From assembly GCA_035507915.1 (NCBI GenBank), contig DATJNS010000013.1:1-21984 (forward strand): DNA of 21,984 bases, read 5' to 3'. Source of the DNA: JACQAI01 sp035507915. Its GTDB lineage: Bacteria > Pseudomonadota > Alphaproteobacteria > Elsterales > Elsteraceae. Both the position numbers and the translations under genes were made by a program. Each line of letters begins with the position of its first letter. Position 1 is the stretch's first letter. Positions 6,659 through 14,486 of the stretch are shown in pieces. The notes beneath the pieces were generated by a model. The model worked only from the letters and a program-made list of their open reading frames with translations. It did no database searches and was not told the origin of the DNA.

Positions 6659-7687
6659 ATGAGGCAGGGATGGTTGGGAATGCTCGCGGTCACGCTGGCC
6701 GCCGGCAGCATGGTTGCATCGACCGGCGCGATTGCAGGCACGTTGGATGCGGTCAAGCAGCGGGGCGAGCTCGCGTGCGGCGTCAGCACCGGCGTGACGG
6801 GCTTTTCCGCGCCCGATGCGCAGGGCAAGTGGAGCGGGCTCGACGTCGACGTCTGCCGCGCGGTCGCGGCGGCGATCTTCGGCAGCGGCGACAAGGTCAA
6901 GTTCCTGCCGTCGACCGCGCAGCAGCGCTTTCCGATGCTGCAGTCCGGCGAGGTCGACCTGCTGGCGCGCAACACGACCTGGACGTTGAGCCGCGATACC
7001 GAGAACGGCTTCAACTTCGCGCCGGTCACGTTCTATGACGGCCAGGGCTTCCTGGTGCCGACCAAGCTGGGCGTGAAGAGCGCCAAGGAGCTCAACGGCG
7101 CGACCGTGTGCGTGCAGCCGGGCACGACCACCGAGCTCAACCTTGCCGACTATTTCCGTGCCAACAAGATGACGTTCAAGTCGGTCGTGATCAGCGAGCT
7201 CAACGAGCTCGAGGCCGCGTTCGTCAGCGGTCGCTGCGACGTCTACACGACCGACGCGTCGGGCCTCGCCTCGTTCCGCGCGGCGCGCTCCGGCAACCCG
7301 GGCGCGTTCATGATCCTGCCCGAGCGGATCTCCAAGGAGCCGCTGGCGCCGACCGTGCGTCAGGGCGACGATCAGTGGTTCGACATCGTGAAGTGGACGG
7401 TCTACGCGCTGATCCAGGCCGAGGAAAGCGGCATCACCCAGGCCAACGTCGAGGAGATGAAGAAGAGCGACGATCCCGGCATCAAGCGCATGCTCGGCGT
7501 GACGCCCGGCATGGGCAAGATGCTCGGCCTCGACGAGGAATGGATGGTCAACGCCATCAAGGCGGTCGGCAACTACGGCGAGAGCTTCGAGCGCAACGTC
7601 GGCGAGGGCTCGCCCTTGCAGCTCAAGCGCGGGCTCAACGACCTGTGGACGCGCGGCGGGTTGATGTACGCGATGCCGCTGCGCTGA
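6659..7687 (+). CDS. aapJ: General L-amino-acid ABC transporter, periplasmic substrate-binding protein
   Basis: A 342-residue secreted solute-binding protein. A signal peptide covers about residues 1-26 (basic MRQGWLG, hydrophobic LAVTLAAGSMV, cleavage after AIA). The mature part begins GTLDAVKQRGELACGVSTG and carries LARNTTWTLSRD and FNFAPVTFYDGQGFLVP, strongly typical of AapJ, whose members are about 340 residues. It captures many L-amino acids in the periplasm and delivers them to the AapQ/AapM channel. The ATG at 6659 follows AGGAG at 6644-6648 and begins exactly at the signal peptide; the upstream extension of the frame has no signal character. First gene of aapJQMP, 28 bases before aapQ. 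Confidence 0.95.
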   Translation: MRQGWLGMLAVTLAAGSMVASTGAIAGTLDAVKQRGELACGVSTGVTGFSAPDAQGKWSGLDVDVCRAVAAAIFGSGDKVKFLPSTAQQRFPMLQSGEVDLLARNTTWTLSRDTENGFNFAPVTFYDGQGFLVPTKLGVKSAKELNGATVCVQPGTTTELNLADYFRANKMTFKSVVISELNELEAAFVSGRCDVYTTDASGLASFRAARSGNPGAFMILPERISKEPLAPTVRQGDDQWFDIVKWTVYALIQAEESGITQANVEEMKKSDDPGIKRMLGVTPGMGKMLGLDEEWMVNAIKAVGNYGESFERNVGEGSPLQLKRGLNDLWTRGGLMYAMPLR

Positions 7688-7715
7688 GGCGACCGGACGG
7701 CGAGAGCGACCCCGG

Positions 7716-8909
7716 ATGGTCGCCGAGGATCCGCGCGTCGGGGGCGGCCGGACCCCCGGCCGCGCCGCCTTCTGGAACGACCGCGACGTCCGCGCGGTCT
7801 TGTACCAGGTGCTGCTCGTCCTCGGCATCGGCGCCGTCGCCTGGTATCTGATCCACAACACGCTCGCCAACCTGGCGGCGCGCAACATTGCGACCGGTTT
7901 CGGCTTCCTCGGCCGGGAATCCGGCTTCCCGATCGGCGAGTCGCTGATCGCCTACACGCCCGCGAACACCTATCTGCGGGCGCTGCTGGTCGGGCTCCTG
8001 AACACCCTCAAGGTCGCCAGCATCGGCGTCGTGCTCGCGACCATCTGGGGCACCCTGCTGGGCGTCGCGCGGCTGTCGTCCAACTGGCTGATCCGCCAGC
8101 TCGCGTCATGGTACGTCGAGGCGCTGCGCAACACCCCGCTGCTGCTGCAGCTCTTCCTGTGGTACGCGATCCTCCAGGGCCTGCCGGCCGTGCGTCAGGC
8201 GTTCAATCCGCTGCCCGGGATCTATCTGAGCCAGAAGGGCCTGGTTTTCCCGGTGATCGGCCTCGAGCCCGTGCACGCCGTGATGGCCGCGCTGTTTGTC
8301 GTCGGCATCGGTCTGTCCTGGTGGTGGGCGGGGCGCGCCAAAGCGCATCAGAACGCCACCGGTCAAATCCGCCCCGTGCTGCTGCCCTCGCTCGGGCTGA
8401 TCGTCGGCTTGCCCGTGATCGCGTGGCTGATCGCCGGCGCGCCCTTCGAGCCCGACGTCCCGGTGTTGCGCGGCTTCAACTTCCAGGGCGGCGCCGCGAT
8501 CAGCCCCGAATTCACCGCGCTGCTGTTCGGCCTGGTGGTCTATACCGCGTCCTACATCGCGGAGATCGTGCGGGCCGGCATCCAGGCCGTGCCGCGCGGC
8601 CAGAGCGAGGCGGCGCGCGCGCTCGGGCTGCCCGCTGGGCGGATCCTGCGGCTGATCGTGCTGCCGCAGGCGCTGCGCGTGATCGTGCCGCCGATGACCA
8701 GCCAGTACCTGAATCTGACCAAGAACTCGACCTTGGCGGTCGCCATCGGTTTTCCCGACATCCTGTCGACCATCAACACGTCGATCAACCAGACGGGGCA
8801 GCCGATCGAATGCATCGCCATCGTGATGGTCGTCTTCCTGATCGTCAGTCTGTCGATCTCGGCGTTCATGAACTGGTACAACGCGCGCATCCGGCTGATC
8901 GAGCGGTGA
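7716..8909 (+). CDS. aapQ: General L-amino-acid ABC transporter, permease
   Basis: A 397-residue inner-membrane permease of the HisMQ type. The first membrane segment is LYQVLLVLGIGAVAWYL (about residues 29-45). After a long periplasmic loop, LRALLVGLLNTLKVASIGVV starts the transport domain. Near the C-terminus EAARALGLPAGRILRLIV is the EAA loop that docks on the AapP ATPase. The size, larger than ordinary amino-acid permeases, and the inserted segment between about residues 170 and 265 match AapQ. It pairs with AapM. It follows aapJ by 28 bases and precedes aapM by seven, so it belongs to the same operon. Confidence 0.93.
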   Translation: MVAEDPRVGGGRTPGRAAFWNDRDVRAVLYQVLLVLGIGAVAWYLIHNTLANLAARNIATGFGFLGRESGFPIGESLIAYTPANTYLRALLVGLLNTLKVASIGVVLATIWGTLLGVARLSSNWLIRQLASWYVEALRNTPLLLQLFLWYAILQGLPAVRQAFNPLPGIYLSQKGLVFPVIGLEPVHAVMAALFVVGIGLSWWWAGRAKAHQNATGQIRPVLLPSLGLIVGLPVIAWLIAGAPFEPDVPVLRGFNFQGGAAISPEFTALLFGLVVYTASYIAEIVRAGIQAVPRGQSEAARALGLPAGRILRLIVLPQALRVIVPPMTSQYLNLTKNSTLAVAIGFPDILSTINTSINQTGQPIECIAIVMVVFLIVSLSISAFMNWYNARIRLIER

Positions 8910-8916
8910 GCGAGCC

Positions 8917-10017
8917 ATGAGCACCGCGGATCTGCCGGCTTCCCCGATCTCCGCCGCCCCGGTGATGCGCGTCGGCGTGCTCAGATGGCTGCGCGAGAAC
9001 CTGTTCAATTCCTGGTACAACGCGCTGCTGACGCTGGTCGCCGTCTACGTGCTCTACAGCGTGATCGCCCGCTTCGTCTCGTGGGGTGTGATCCACGCCG
9101 TGTGGTCGGGGCCGGCGACCGCGTGCCAGGCGGCGGGTGCCGGCGCGTGCTGGGCGGTGATCGGCGAGAAATACCGTTTCATCCTGTTCGGCCGCTACGA
9201 CTACGAGGAGCAATGGCGCCCCTGCTTGATGGTGCTGTTGTTCATCGGCCTGGTCGGGGTCAGCTCGTTTCGCCAGCTCTGGGGGCGGGTGTTGGGCGCC
9301 GCGTGGGCGGTCGGGCTGATCGTCATGGCCGTGCTGATGTTTGGCGGCGTGCTCGGCCTGCCGTACGTGACGACCGAGAATTGGGGCGGGCTGCCCCTCA
9401 CGCTGATTCTCTCGGTGACCGCCTGCGTGTGCGCGTTCCCGGTCGGCGTGGTGCTGGCGCTCGGTCGCCGATCGCATCTGCCGGCGATCCGCTCCGTCTG
9501 CGTCGCCTATATCGAGTTCGTGCGCGGCGTGCCGCTGGTCACGGTGCTCTTCATGGCGTCGATCATGTTCCCGCTGCTGCTGCCGCCCGGGATGAACTTC
9601 AACAAGCTGCTGCGCGTCGAGATCGGGCTCATCCTGTTCGCCGCCGCTTATCTGGCGGAGATCGTGCGCGGCGGCCTGCAGGCGGTGGCGAAGGGCCAGT
9701 ACGAGGCCGCCGACTCGCTCGGGCTGTCCTACGTGCAGAAGACCACCTTGATCGTCCTGCCGCAGGCGCTCCGCATCGTGATCCCGGCGTTGGTCAACAC
9801 CTTCATCGGCACCTTCAAGGACACCACGCTGGTCATCATCGTCGGGTTGTTCGATCTGTTGAGCGCCGCCAAGACGGCGCTGCAGGACCCGCCGTGGCGC
9901 GGCGCCTATTGGGAAGTCTATCTGTTCATCGCGCTGATCTATTTCGGCTTCTGCTTCTTCATCTCGAAGTACAGCCAGAACCTAGAGGCCCGGCTCCGGC
10001 GGGGCGTGCACCGGTGA
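8917..10017 (+). CDS. aapM: General L-amino-acid ABC transporter, permease
   Basis: A 366-residue HisMQ-type membrane protein. The N-terminus has LRENLFNSWYNALLTLVA, a signature of AapM/BztC proteins, then several membrane segments. The EAA loop EAADSLGLSYVQKTTLIV lies at about residues 266-283 and is followed by the conserved LPQALRIVIP. FIGTFKDTTLVIIVGLFDLL is also conserved in this family. It forms the channel with AapQ. It starts seven bases after the aapQ stop and ends 16 bases before aapP. Confidence 0.94.
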   Translation: MSTADLPASPISAAPVMRVGVLRWLRENLFNSWYNALLTLVAVYVLYSVIARFVSWGVIHAVWSGPATACQAAGAGACWAVIGEKYRFILFGRYDYEEQWRPCLMVLLFIGLVGVSSFRQLWGRVLGAAWAVGLIVMAVLMFGGVLGLPYVTTENWGGLPLTLILSVTACVCAFPVGVVLALGRRSHLPAIRSVCVAYIEFVRGVPLVTVLFMASIMFPLLLPPGMNFNKLLRVEIGLILFAAAYLAEIVRGGLQAVAKGQYEAADSLGLSYVQKTTLIVLPQALRIVIPALVNTFIGTFKDTTLVIIVGLFDLLSAAKTALQDPPWRGAYWEVYLFIALIYFGFCFFISKYSQNLEARLRRGVHR

Positions 10018-10033
10018 GGGAAAGCGACCAGTC

Positions 10034-10807
10034 ATGAGCACCGCAGCGCAGAGCCGCAAGCCCGACTCCTCCGAGGTCATCATCGAGCTGTCCGGCGTCA
10101 ACAAGTGGTACGGCGAGTTCCACGTGCTGCGCGAGATCAATCTCAGCGTCCATCGCGGCGAACGCATCGTGATCTGCGGCCCGTCGGGCTCGGGAAAGTC
10201 GACCCTGATCCGCTGCATCAACCGGCTCGAGGAGCATCAGAAGGGCCGGATCGCCGTCGAAGGCATCGAGCTCACCAACGACGTCAAGAACATCGACCAG
10301 ATCCGCCGCGAAGTCGGCATGGTGTTCCAGCAGTTCAATCTGTTCCCGCACCTGACGGTGCTGGACAATTGCTGCCTGGCGCCGGTTTGGGTGCGCAAGA
10401 TGCCGCGCGCCGAGGCCGAGAAGATCGCCATGCAGTATCTCGAGCGGGTGCGCATCCCCGAGCAGGCGAACAAGTTTCCGGGCCAGCTCTCGGGCGGTCA
10501 GCAGCAGCGCGTGGCGATCGCCCGCTCGCTGTGCATGAACCCGAAGATCATGCTGTTCGACGAGCCGACGTCGGCGCTCGATCCCGAGATGATCAAGGAA
10601 GTCCTCGACGTGATGATCGGGCTCGCCCACGACGGCATGACGATGCTGTGCGTGACCCACGAGATGGGCTTCGCACGCACGGTCGCCGACCGCGTGATCT
10701 TCATGGACCGCGGCGAGATCGTCGAGATGGCGGAGCCGAAGGAGTTCTTCGCCAACCCGCGCTCCGAGCGCACCAAGCTGTTCCTCAGCCAGATCCTCGA
10801 GCACTGA
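10034..10807 (+). CDS. aapP: General L-amino-acid ABC transporter, ATP-binding protein
   Basis: A 257-residue ABC ATPase with all motifs intact: Walker A GPSGSGKST (49-57), Q-loop VFQQFNLFPHLTVLDN (97-112), signature LSGGQQQR (152-159), Walker B IMLFDE (172-177) followed by the D-loop SALD, and switch His209. NKWYGEFHVLREINLSV at the start is typical of polar amino-acid importers. It powers AapQM from the cytoplasmic face. Last gene of aapJQMP, 16 bases after aapM, with GAGGGA before the ATG, and followed at once by a strong hairpin. Confidence 0.96.
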   Translation: MSTAAQSRKPDSSEVIIELSGVNKWYGEFHVLREINLSVHRGERIVICGPSGSGKSTLIRCINRLEEHQKGRIAVEGIELTNDVKNIDQIRREVGMVFQQFNLFPHLTVLDNCCLAPVWVRKMPRAEAEKIAMQYLERVRIPEQANKFPGQLSGGQQQRVAIARSLCMNPKIMLFDEPTSALDPEMIKEVLDVMIGLAHDGMTMLCVTHEMGFARTVADRVIFMDRGEIVEMAEPKEFFANPRSERTKLFLSQILEH

Positions 10808-10808
10808 G

Positions 10809-10829
10809 GCGGCGGCGGGGCGCCGCCGC
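10809..10829. terminator. Perfect 9-bp hairpin between convergent aapP and the dehydrogenase gene
   Basis: GCGGCGGCG (10809-10817) and CGCCGCCGC (10821-10829) form a nine-base-pair all-GC stem with a GGG loop. It fills nearly all of the 24-bp gap between the two convergent stop codons. There is no flanking T run, but being symmetrical it could block or mark the 3' ends of both transcripts. Confidence 0.6.
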
Positions 10830-10831
10830 GC

Positions 10832-11749
10832 CTACGCGCGCGCGGCGGCCGTGAGGTCGCGGACGATCGCGATGCCGCGGCGCAAGAGCTCGAGCGCGGC
10901 TTCGCCGGTCAGGAATCCGGCGTGCGGGGCGAGCGTCACGTTGTCGAGCCGCCGCAGCTGATGATCCGCGGGCAGCGGCTCGGTCTCGAACACGTCGAGC
11001 CCGGCATGCGCGATGCCGCCCGCCTCGAGCGCGCGGATCAGCGCCGGCTCGTCGATCAGCGCGCCGCGCGCCGTGTTGATCAGGATGCAGCCCGGCTTGA
11101 GGCGGGCGAGGCGCGTCGCGTCGAGGAAGCCGCGCGTCTCGTCGTTGAGCCCGAGATGCAGCGAGACGACGTCGGCACGCGCCAGCAGCGCGTCAAGCTC
11201 GACCAGCGGCACCGCGGCGCTCGGCGGTTTGGTCCGGTTCCAGGCGATCACGTTCATGCCGATGCCGGCGCCGATGCGGGCGACCTCGCGTCCGATGCCG
11301 CCGAGCCCGATCACGCCCAGGATTCGCCCGGCGAGCTGCACGCCTTCGACCTTGTCCCAGCCGCCGGCGCGCACCGAGCGGTCCATCCGCGCGATGCCGC
11401 GCGCCGCGCTCATCATCAGGGCGATCGCGTGCTCGGCGACCGAGACGTCGCCGTAGCCCTTGATGGTGTGGACCGCGATGCCGCGGCGCGCGGCGGCGTC
11501 GAGGTCGATGTAGCTGGCCGCCCCGGTGCCGAGGAACACGATGTGCCGCAAGGTCCGGCAGCGCGCCAGGACGGCGTCGGTGAAATACGAGTGGTCGTCG
11601 AGGCAGGCGTCGTAGCCGTCGAGCAGTCCGGGCAGCGTATCGGCCGTCGCCGGCAGCTTGTTGACCACGATCGGCGGATCGGCGGGCGTCCGCGCCCGCG
11701 CGAACAGCGGCTCGAGCTGGTCGGTGCAATCGACGAAGATGGTTTTCAC
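10832..11749 (-). CDS. NAD(P)-dependent D-2-hydroxyacid dehydrogenase
   Basis: A 305-residue enzyme. The Rossmann loop GLGGIG is at 148-153, and the second strand ends in AWNRT (169-173), where Asn-Arg replaces the acidic residue of NAD-specific enzymes, suggesting NADP preference. The catalytic residues are Arg228 in NTARGALIDE, Glu257 in FETEPL and His276 in LAPHAGF. It should reduce 2-keto acids such as glyoxylate, hydroxypyruvate or phosphopyruvate-like substrates, or run in reverse; which is open. The start is GTG at 11749; the frame runs further upstream only as an overlap with the GNAT gene. The GNAT gene ends 38 bases before it, so it is probably the last gene of the NUDIX-led operon. 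Confidence 0.88.
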   Translation of the reverse strand: MKTIFVDCTDQLEPLFARARTPADPPIVVNKLPATADTLPGLLDGYDACLDDHSYFTDAVLARCRTLRHIVFLGTGAASYIDLDAAARRGIAVHTIKGYGDVSVAEHAIALMMSAARGIARMDRSVRAGGWDKVEGVQLAGRILGVIGLGGIGREVARIGAGIGMNVIAWNRTKPPSAAVPLVELDALLARADVVSLHLGLNDETRGFLDATRLARLKPGCILINTARGALIDEPALIRALEAGGIAHAGLDVFETEPLPADHQLRRLDNVTLAPHAGFLTGEAALELLRRGIAIVRDLTAAARA

Positions 11750-11787
11750 GAAACCGCCGCTCCGCGCTGCATCTCGGCGCGCACCGA

Positions 11788-12261
11788 TCAGCGCGGGCCT
11801 TCGGCGGCCTGCTGCGCCGGGGCGGACGGCTTGCCGGCCGCCGGCGCCAACACGCGCGACATGATGCGCTTCGGCTCGGCCTGGTAGCCGAGCCGGCGGT
11901 AGAACTCGCGCACGTTGCCCGGATTGTTGCGGATCATCAGCAGCACCTTGGTGACGCCGCGCGCCTGCAGCCACTTCTCGGCGTAACGCACCATGGCACG
12001 CCCCAGCCCCTTGCGCTGCACCGTCGGCTCGACCGCGAGATAGTAGAGCCAGCCTTGCGCCTCCTCGCGTCCGACCATGACGGTCGCGACCAGACGATCG
12101 TTGAACTCGGCGACGAACACGTCGCCGGCGCCGCGCGTCCGCGCCTGGTGGATGTCGCGCGGCGGGTCGTTGGGCGGCGGGACGAGTCCGGCGGCGCGCC
12201 ACAGATCGAGGATGCGCTCGACGTCGGCGTCGTTGTAGGAGCGGATCGAAACCAGGCTCAT
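11788..12261 (-). CDS. GNAT-family acetyltransferase, YpeA-like
   Basis: A 157-residue acetyltransferase. LVSIRSYNDADVERILDLW, then LVPPPNDPPRDI resemble the YpeA beginning with its conserved 'NDP'. The acetyl-CoA-binding motif is RKGLGRAMVRYAEKWL, preceded by the beta-strand LYYLAVEPTVQ, and EFYRRLGY is the usual fourth motif. The last 20 or so residues, rich in Ala and Pro, go beyond the domain. The acceptor is unknown (protein N-terminus or small amine). Its ATG overlaps the stop of the sulfurtransferase gene in an ATGA, so translation is probably coupled. Confidence 0.87.
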   Translation of the reverse strand: MSLVSIRSYNDADVERILDLWRAAGLVPPPNDPPRDIHQARTRGAGDVFVAEFNDRLVATVMVGREEAQGWLYYLAVEPTVQRKGLGRAMVRYAEKWLQARGVTKVLLMIRNNPGNVREFYRRLGYQAEPKRIMSRVLAPAAGKPSAPAQQAAEGPR

Positions 12262-13106
12262 GCCGTCGTCACCGCGGTGTCGCTGCGCCCGCCCCACTCG
12301 GTCCACGATCCATCGTAAACCGCCGCGTCGGGATGGCCGATCAGATGCAGGCCGAGCGCGAGCACGCAGGCGGTGACACCCGAGCCGCAGCTCGTGACGA
12401 TCGGCCGCGTCGGGTCGACGCCGGCGGCTCGAAACAGCGTTGCGATCCGTTCGGCGGGCAGCATCGTGCCGTCCGGCCCGAGCAGCTCGGTGAACGGCAG
12501 ATTGCGCGCGCCCGGCATGTGACCGCCGCGCAGACCGGGACGGATCTCCGCCTCGGTGCCGTTGAAGCGGCCGCGCGAGCGGGCGTCGACCACCTGTTCG
12601 CGCTGCGAGGCGAGGTCGGCCGTCACCGCGTCGACGTCGCGCACCAGCGCCGGCCTGAAATGCGCCGTGAAGCGCGCCGGCTTGGGCGTGGGCGCGCCGC
12701 TCGCCGTCGGCCGGTTCTCCTTGAGCCACTTGGGCAGCCCGCCGTCGAGCACCGCGACGTTGTCGTGGCCGAATATCCGGAACATCCACCACACACGGGC
12801 CGCGCTCATCAGACCCATCGCGTCATAGGCGACGATCGCGTGATCGCTGCCGAAACCGAGCGCGCCGACCTTGGCGGCGAAGGTCGCGGCGTCGGGCAGC
12901 ATGTGGGGCAGCGGATTGGCCGGGTCCTTGATGTCGTCGATGTCGAACCACACCGCGCCGGCGATGTGGCGGGCGCGGAACTCGGCCCCGGCATCGCGTT
13001 TCAGGTGCGGCAGGAAATAGGTGCCGTCAGCGATGCGAACGGTCGGATCGTCGAGATGCGCCGCGAGCCAGTCGCTCGAGATCAGCGGGCCGGGCAGGGT
13101 GGTCAT
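12258..13106 (-). CDS. sseA: 3-mercaptopyruvate sulfurtransferase (two rhodanese domains)
   Basis: A 282-residue protein with tandem rhodanese domains. The first, inactive one (about 1-135) contains HIAGAVWFDIDDIKDP, and the second (about 155-280) carries the active loop CGSGVT (240-245) with Cys240. The CGSGVT loop is characteristic of mercaptopyruvate sulfurtransferases rather than thiosulfate rhodaneses (CRxGxT type). GGHMPGARNLPF and GSWTEWG are also family signatures. It moves sulfur from 3-mercaptopyruvate to a thiol acceptor in the cytoplasm. Its ATG overlaps the NUDIX stop, and its stop overlaps the GNAT start, both as ATGA. Confidence 0.94.
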   Translation of the reverse strand: MTTLPGPLISSDWLAAHLDDPTVRIADGTYFLPHLKRDAGAEFRARHIAGAVWFDIDDIKDPANPLPHMLPDAATFAAKVGALGFGSDHAIVAYDAMGLMSAARVWWMFRIFGHDNVAVLDGGLPKWLKENRPTASGAPTPKPARFTAHFRPALVRDVDAVTADLASQREQVVDARSRGRFNGTEAEIRPGLRGGHMPGARNLPFTELLGPDGTMLPAERIATLFRAAGVDPTRPIVTSCGSGVTACVLALGLHLIGHPDAAVYDGSWTEWGGRSDTAVTTA

Positions 13107-13747
13107 GACGGGTCGCCTCCTGGGGCGCCGAGCCAGGCGCGGCGCACGCGGCGTCGATTGAGCGCGAGCCATTGCAGCGCGATCACGGTCGCGGCGTTGG
13201 TGTAGTCGCCGCGCGCCAGGCGGCCGCGCGCGACCCGCCATGGCACGACCTGGACGCGGATGTCCTCGCTGTCGTGGGCGAGCCCCGCGGTGGTGGGTGC
13301 TTGCCGGCTGTCGACCCGGCCGCAGAACAGATGCACGCGTTCGGCGAGGCCGCCGGGCGAGGGGAAGTAGCAGGTGATCGGCAGCAGCGCGCTGACGACG
13401 CAGCCGCACTCCTCGACGGCCTCGCGGGCCGCGACCGCCTCCGGGGTTTCGCCGTCCTCCATGAAGCCGGCGACGATCTCGACCATCCAGGGCGCCGCGC
13501 CGGCGGCGAACGGCCCCATGCGGAACTGCTCGACCAGCACGACCTGATCGCGCTCGGGATCGTAGGGCAGCACCCCGGCGACCGTGCCGCGGACACAGAC
13601 CTCGCGCGTCAAGGGCGGGCTCCAGCCGCCGGCGAACAGCCGATGACGCAGCCGGTAATGCTCGATCGTGAGGAACCCGGCGTGCGGCACGGTGCGGCTC
13701 AGGACCTCGATGTCTCCGGTCGACAGCCCGGCGGGTTTTGCCTGCAT
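13103..13747 (-). CDS. NUDIX hydrolase, ADP-ribose pyrophosphatase type
   Basis: A 214-residue NUDIX enzyme. The box G-x5-E-x7-RE-x2-EE-x-G is complete at residues 94-115: Gly94, Glu100, Arg108-Glu109, Glu112-Glu113 and Gly115. The N-terminal strand region EHYRLRHRLFAGGWSPPLTREV is typical of the NudF subfamily (GDP-mannose/ADP-ribose pyrophosphatase), as is VVLVEQFRMGPF. It should cleave ADP-ribose or a related nucleoside diphosphate sugar to AMP or a similar nucleotide plus a sugar phosphate. First gene of a four-gene operon; it overlaps sseA by an ATGA. The ATG at 13747 has no obvious ribosome site. Confidence 0.92.
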   Translation of the reverse strand: MQAKPAGLSTGDIEVLSRTVPHAGFLTIEHYRLRHRLFAGGWSPPLTREVCVRGTVAGVLPYDPERDQVVLVEQFRMGPFAAGAAPWMVEIVAGFMEDGETPEAVAAREAVEECGCVVSALLPITCYFPSPGGLAERVHLFCGRVDSRQAPTTAGLAHDSEDIRVQVVPWRVARGRLARGDYTNAATVIALQWLALNRRRVRRAWLGAPGGDPS

Positions 13748-13887
13748 GGGGCCACGCTAGAGCGGCTTTTCGCCGGATGAAACCCTTTCTTCGCGGGTCG
13801 GCCGGCGCCGCCGAGACGGCGGCCGGGCGCGCCGGCGGGGCGCCAAGGTGGTTGCATCCCCTGCCGGCCCCGGCATGATGCGACCCG

Positions 13888-14406
13888 ATGAAGAGCTTGC
13901 ACCTGCTCCGCCATGCCAAGGCGCGCCGGGACGTCCCGAAGCTCCAGGACCACGAGCGTCCGCTGAGCTCGCGCGGCGTCCAGGACGCCATGGCGGTCGC
14001 CGAGCACTGCGCGCAGGCCGGCATCCAGCCCGGGCTGGTGCTGTGCTCGTCGTCGGTGCGGACGCGCGCCACCTTGGCGCTGCTGATCCCCTATTTGTCG
14101 GTGCCGCGCATCCAGATCGAGCGCGGGCTTTATCTCGCCAGCGTGCGCGACCTGTTCGCCCGCGTCTCCGAGGTCGACGACGACACCGAAAGCGTCATGG
14201 TGATCGGCCACAACGACGACTTGCACGAGTTCGCCATGGCGCTCGCCGGCGCCGGCGAGGCGGACTTGCGCCAGCGGCTCGACAGCAAGTTTCCGACCGC
14301 GGCGCTGGCGTCGTTCGCGCTCGACATCGCGACCTGGCGCCAGCTCACGCCCGGCGCCGGAGCGCTCGTCGGGCTGGCCACGCCCAAGGATTTGCGCTGC
14401 CCGTGA
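13888..14406 (+). CDS. sixA: Phosphohistidine phosphatase SixA-like (histidine phosphatase family)
   Basis: A 172-residue member of the histidine phosphatase superfamily. The catalytic start LHLLRHAKA gives Arg8 and His9, and VIGHNDDLHEF gives the second His108. SSSVRTRATL holds the phosphate-binding Arg. The short length and the absence of an inserted cap match SixA, which removes phosphate from phosphohistidine on phosphotransfer proteins in the cytoplasm. Physiological targets here are unknown. It is divergent from the NUDIX operon and 80 bp upstream of the CYTH-CHAD gene. No clear ribosome site precedes the ATG. Confidence 0.88.
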   Translation: MKSLHLLRHAKARRDVPKLQDHERPLSSRGVQDAMAVAEHCAQAGIQPGLVLCSSSVRTRATLALLIPYLSVPRIQIERGLYLASVRDLFARVSEVDDDTESVMVIGHNDDLHEFAMALAGAGEADLRQRLDSKFPTAALASFALDIATWRQLTPGAGALVGLATPKDLRCP

Positions 14407-14486
14407 CGCGCTTGCGCCGGTAGGCAGGTCTGTTAGGTTAACGCGCCTTCCGCCCTTGACCATCGCGCACGGTTGTTCGGCGACGC

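Noticed and set aside
4817..7888. Very long minus-strand open frame (1023 codons) across hisI, the FkbM gene, zur and aapJ
   Set aside because: It is antisense to or overlaps several well-recognised genes, is dominated by Arg/Ala/Asp/Gln typical of GC-rich shadow frames, and shows no domain.
11750..12202. N-terminal extension of the dehydrogenase frame
   Set aside because: It overlaps the GNAT gene in another frame and has Arg-rich chance composition; the enzyme starts at GTG 11749.
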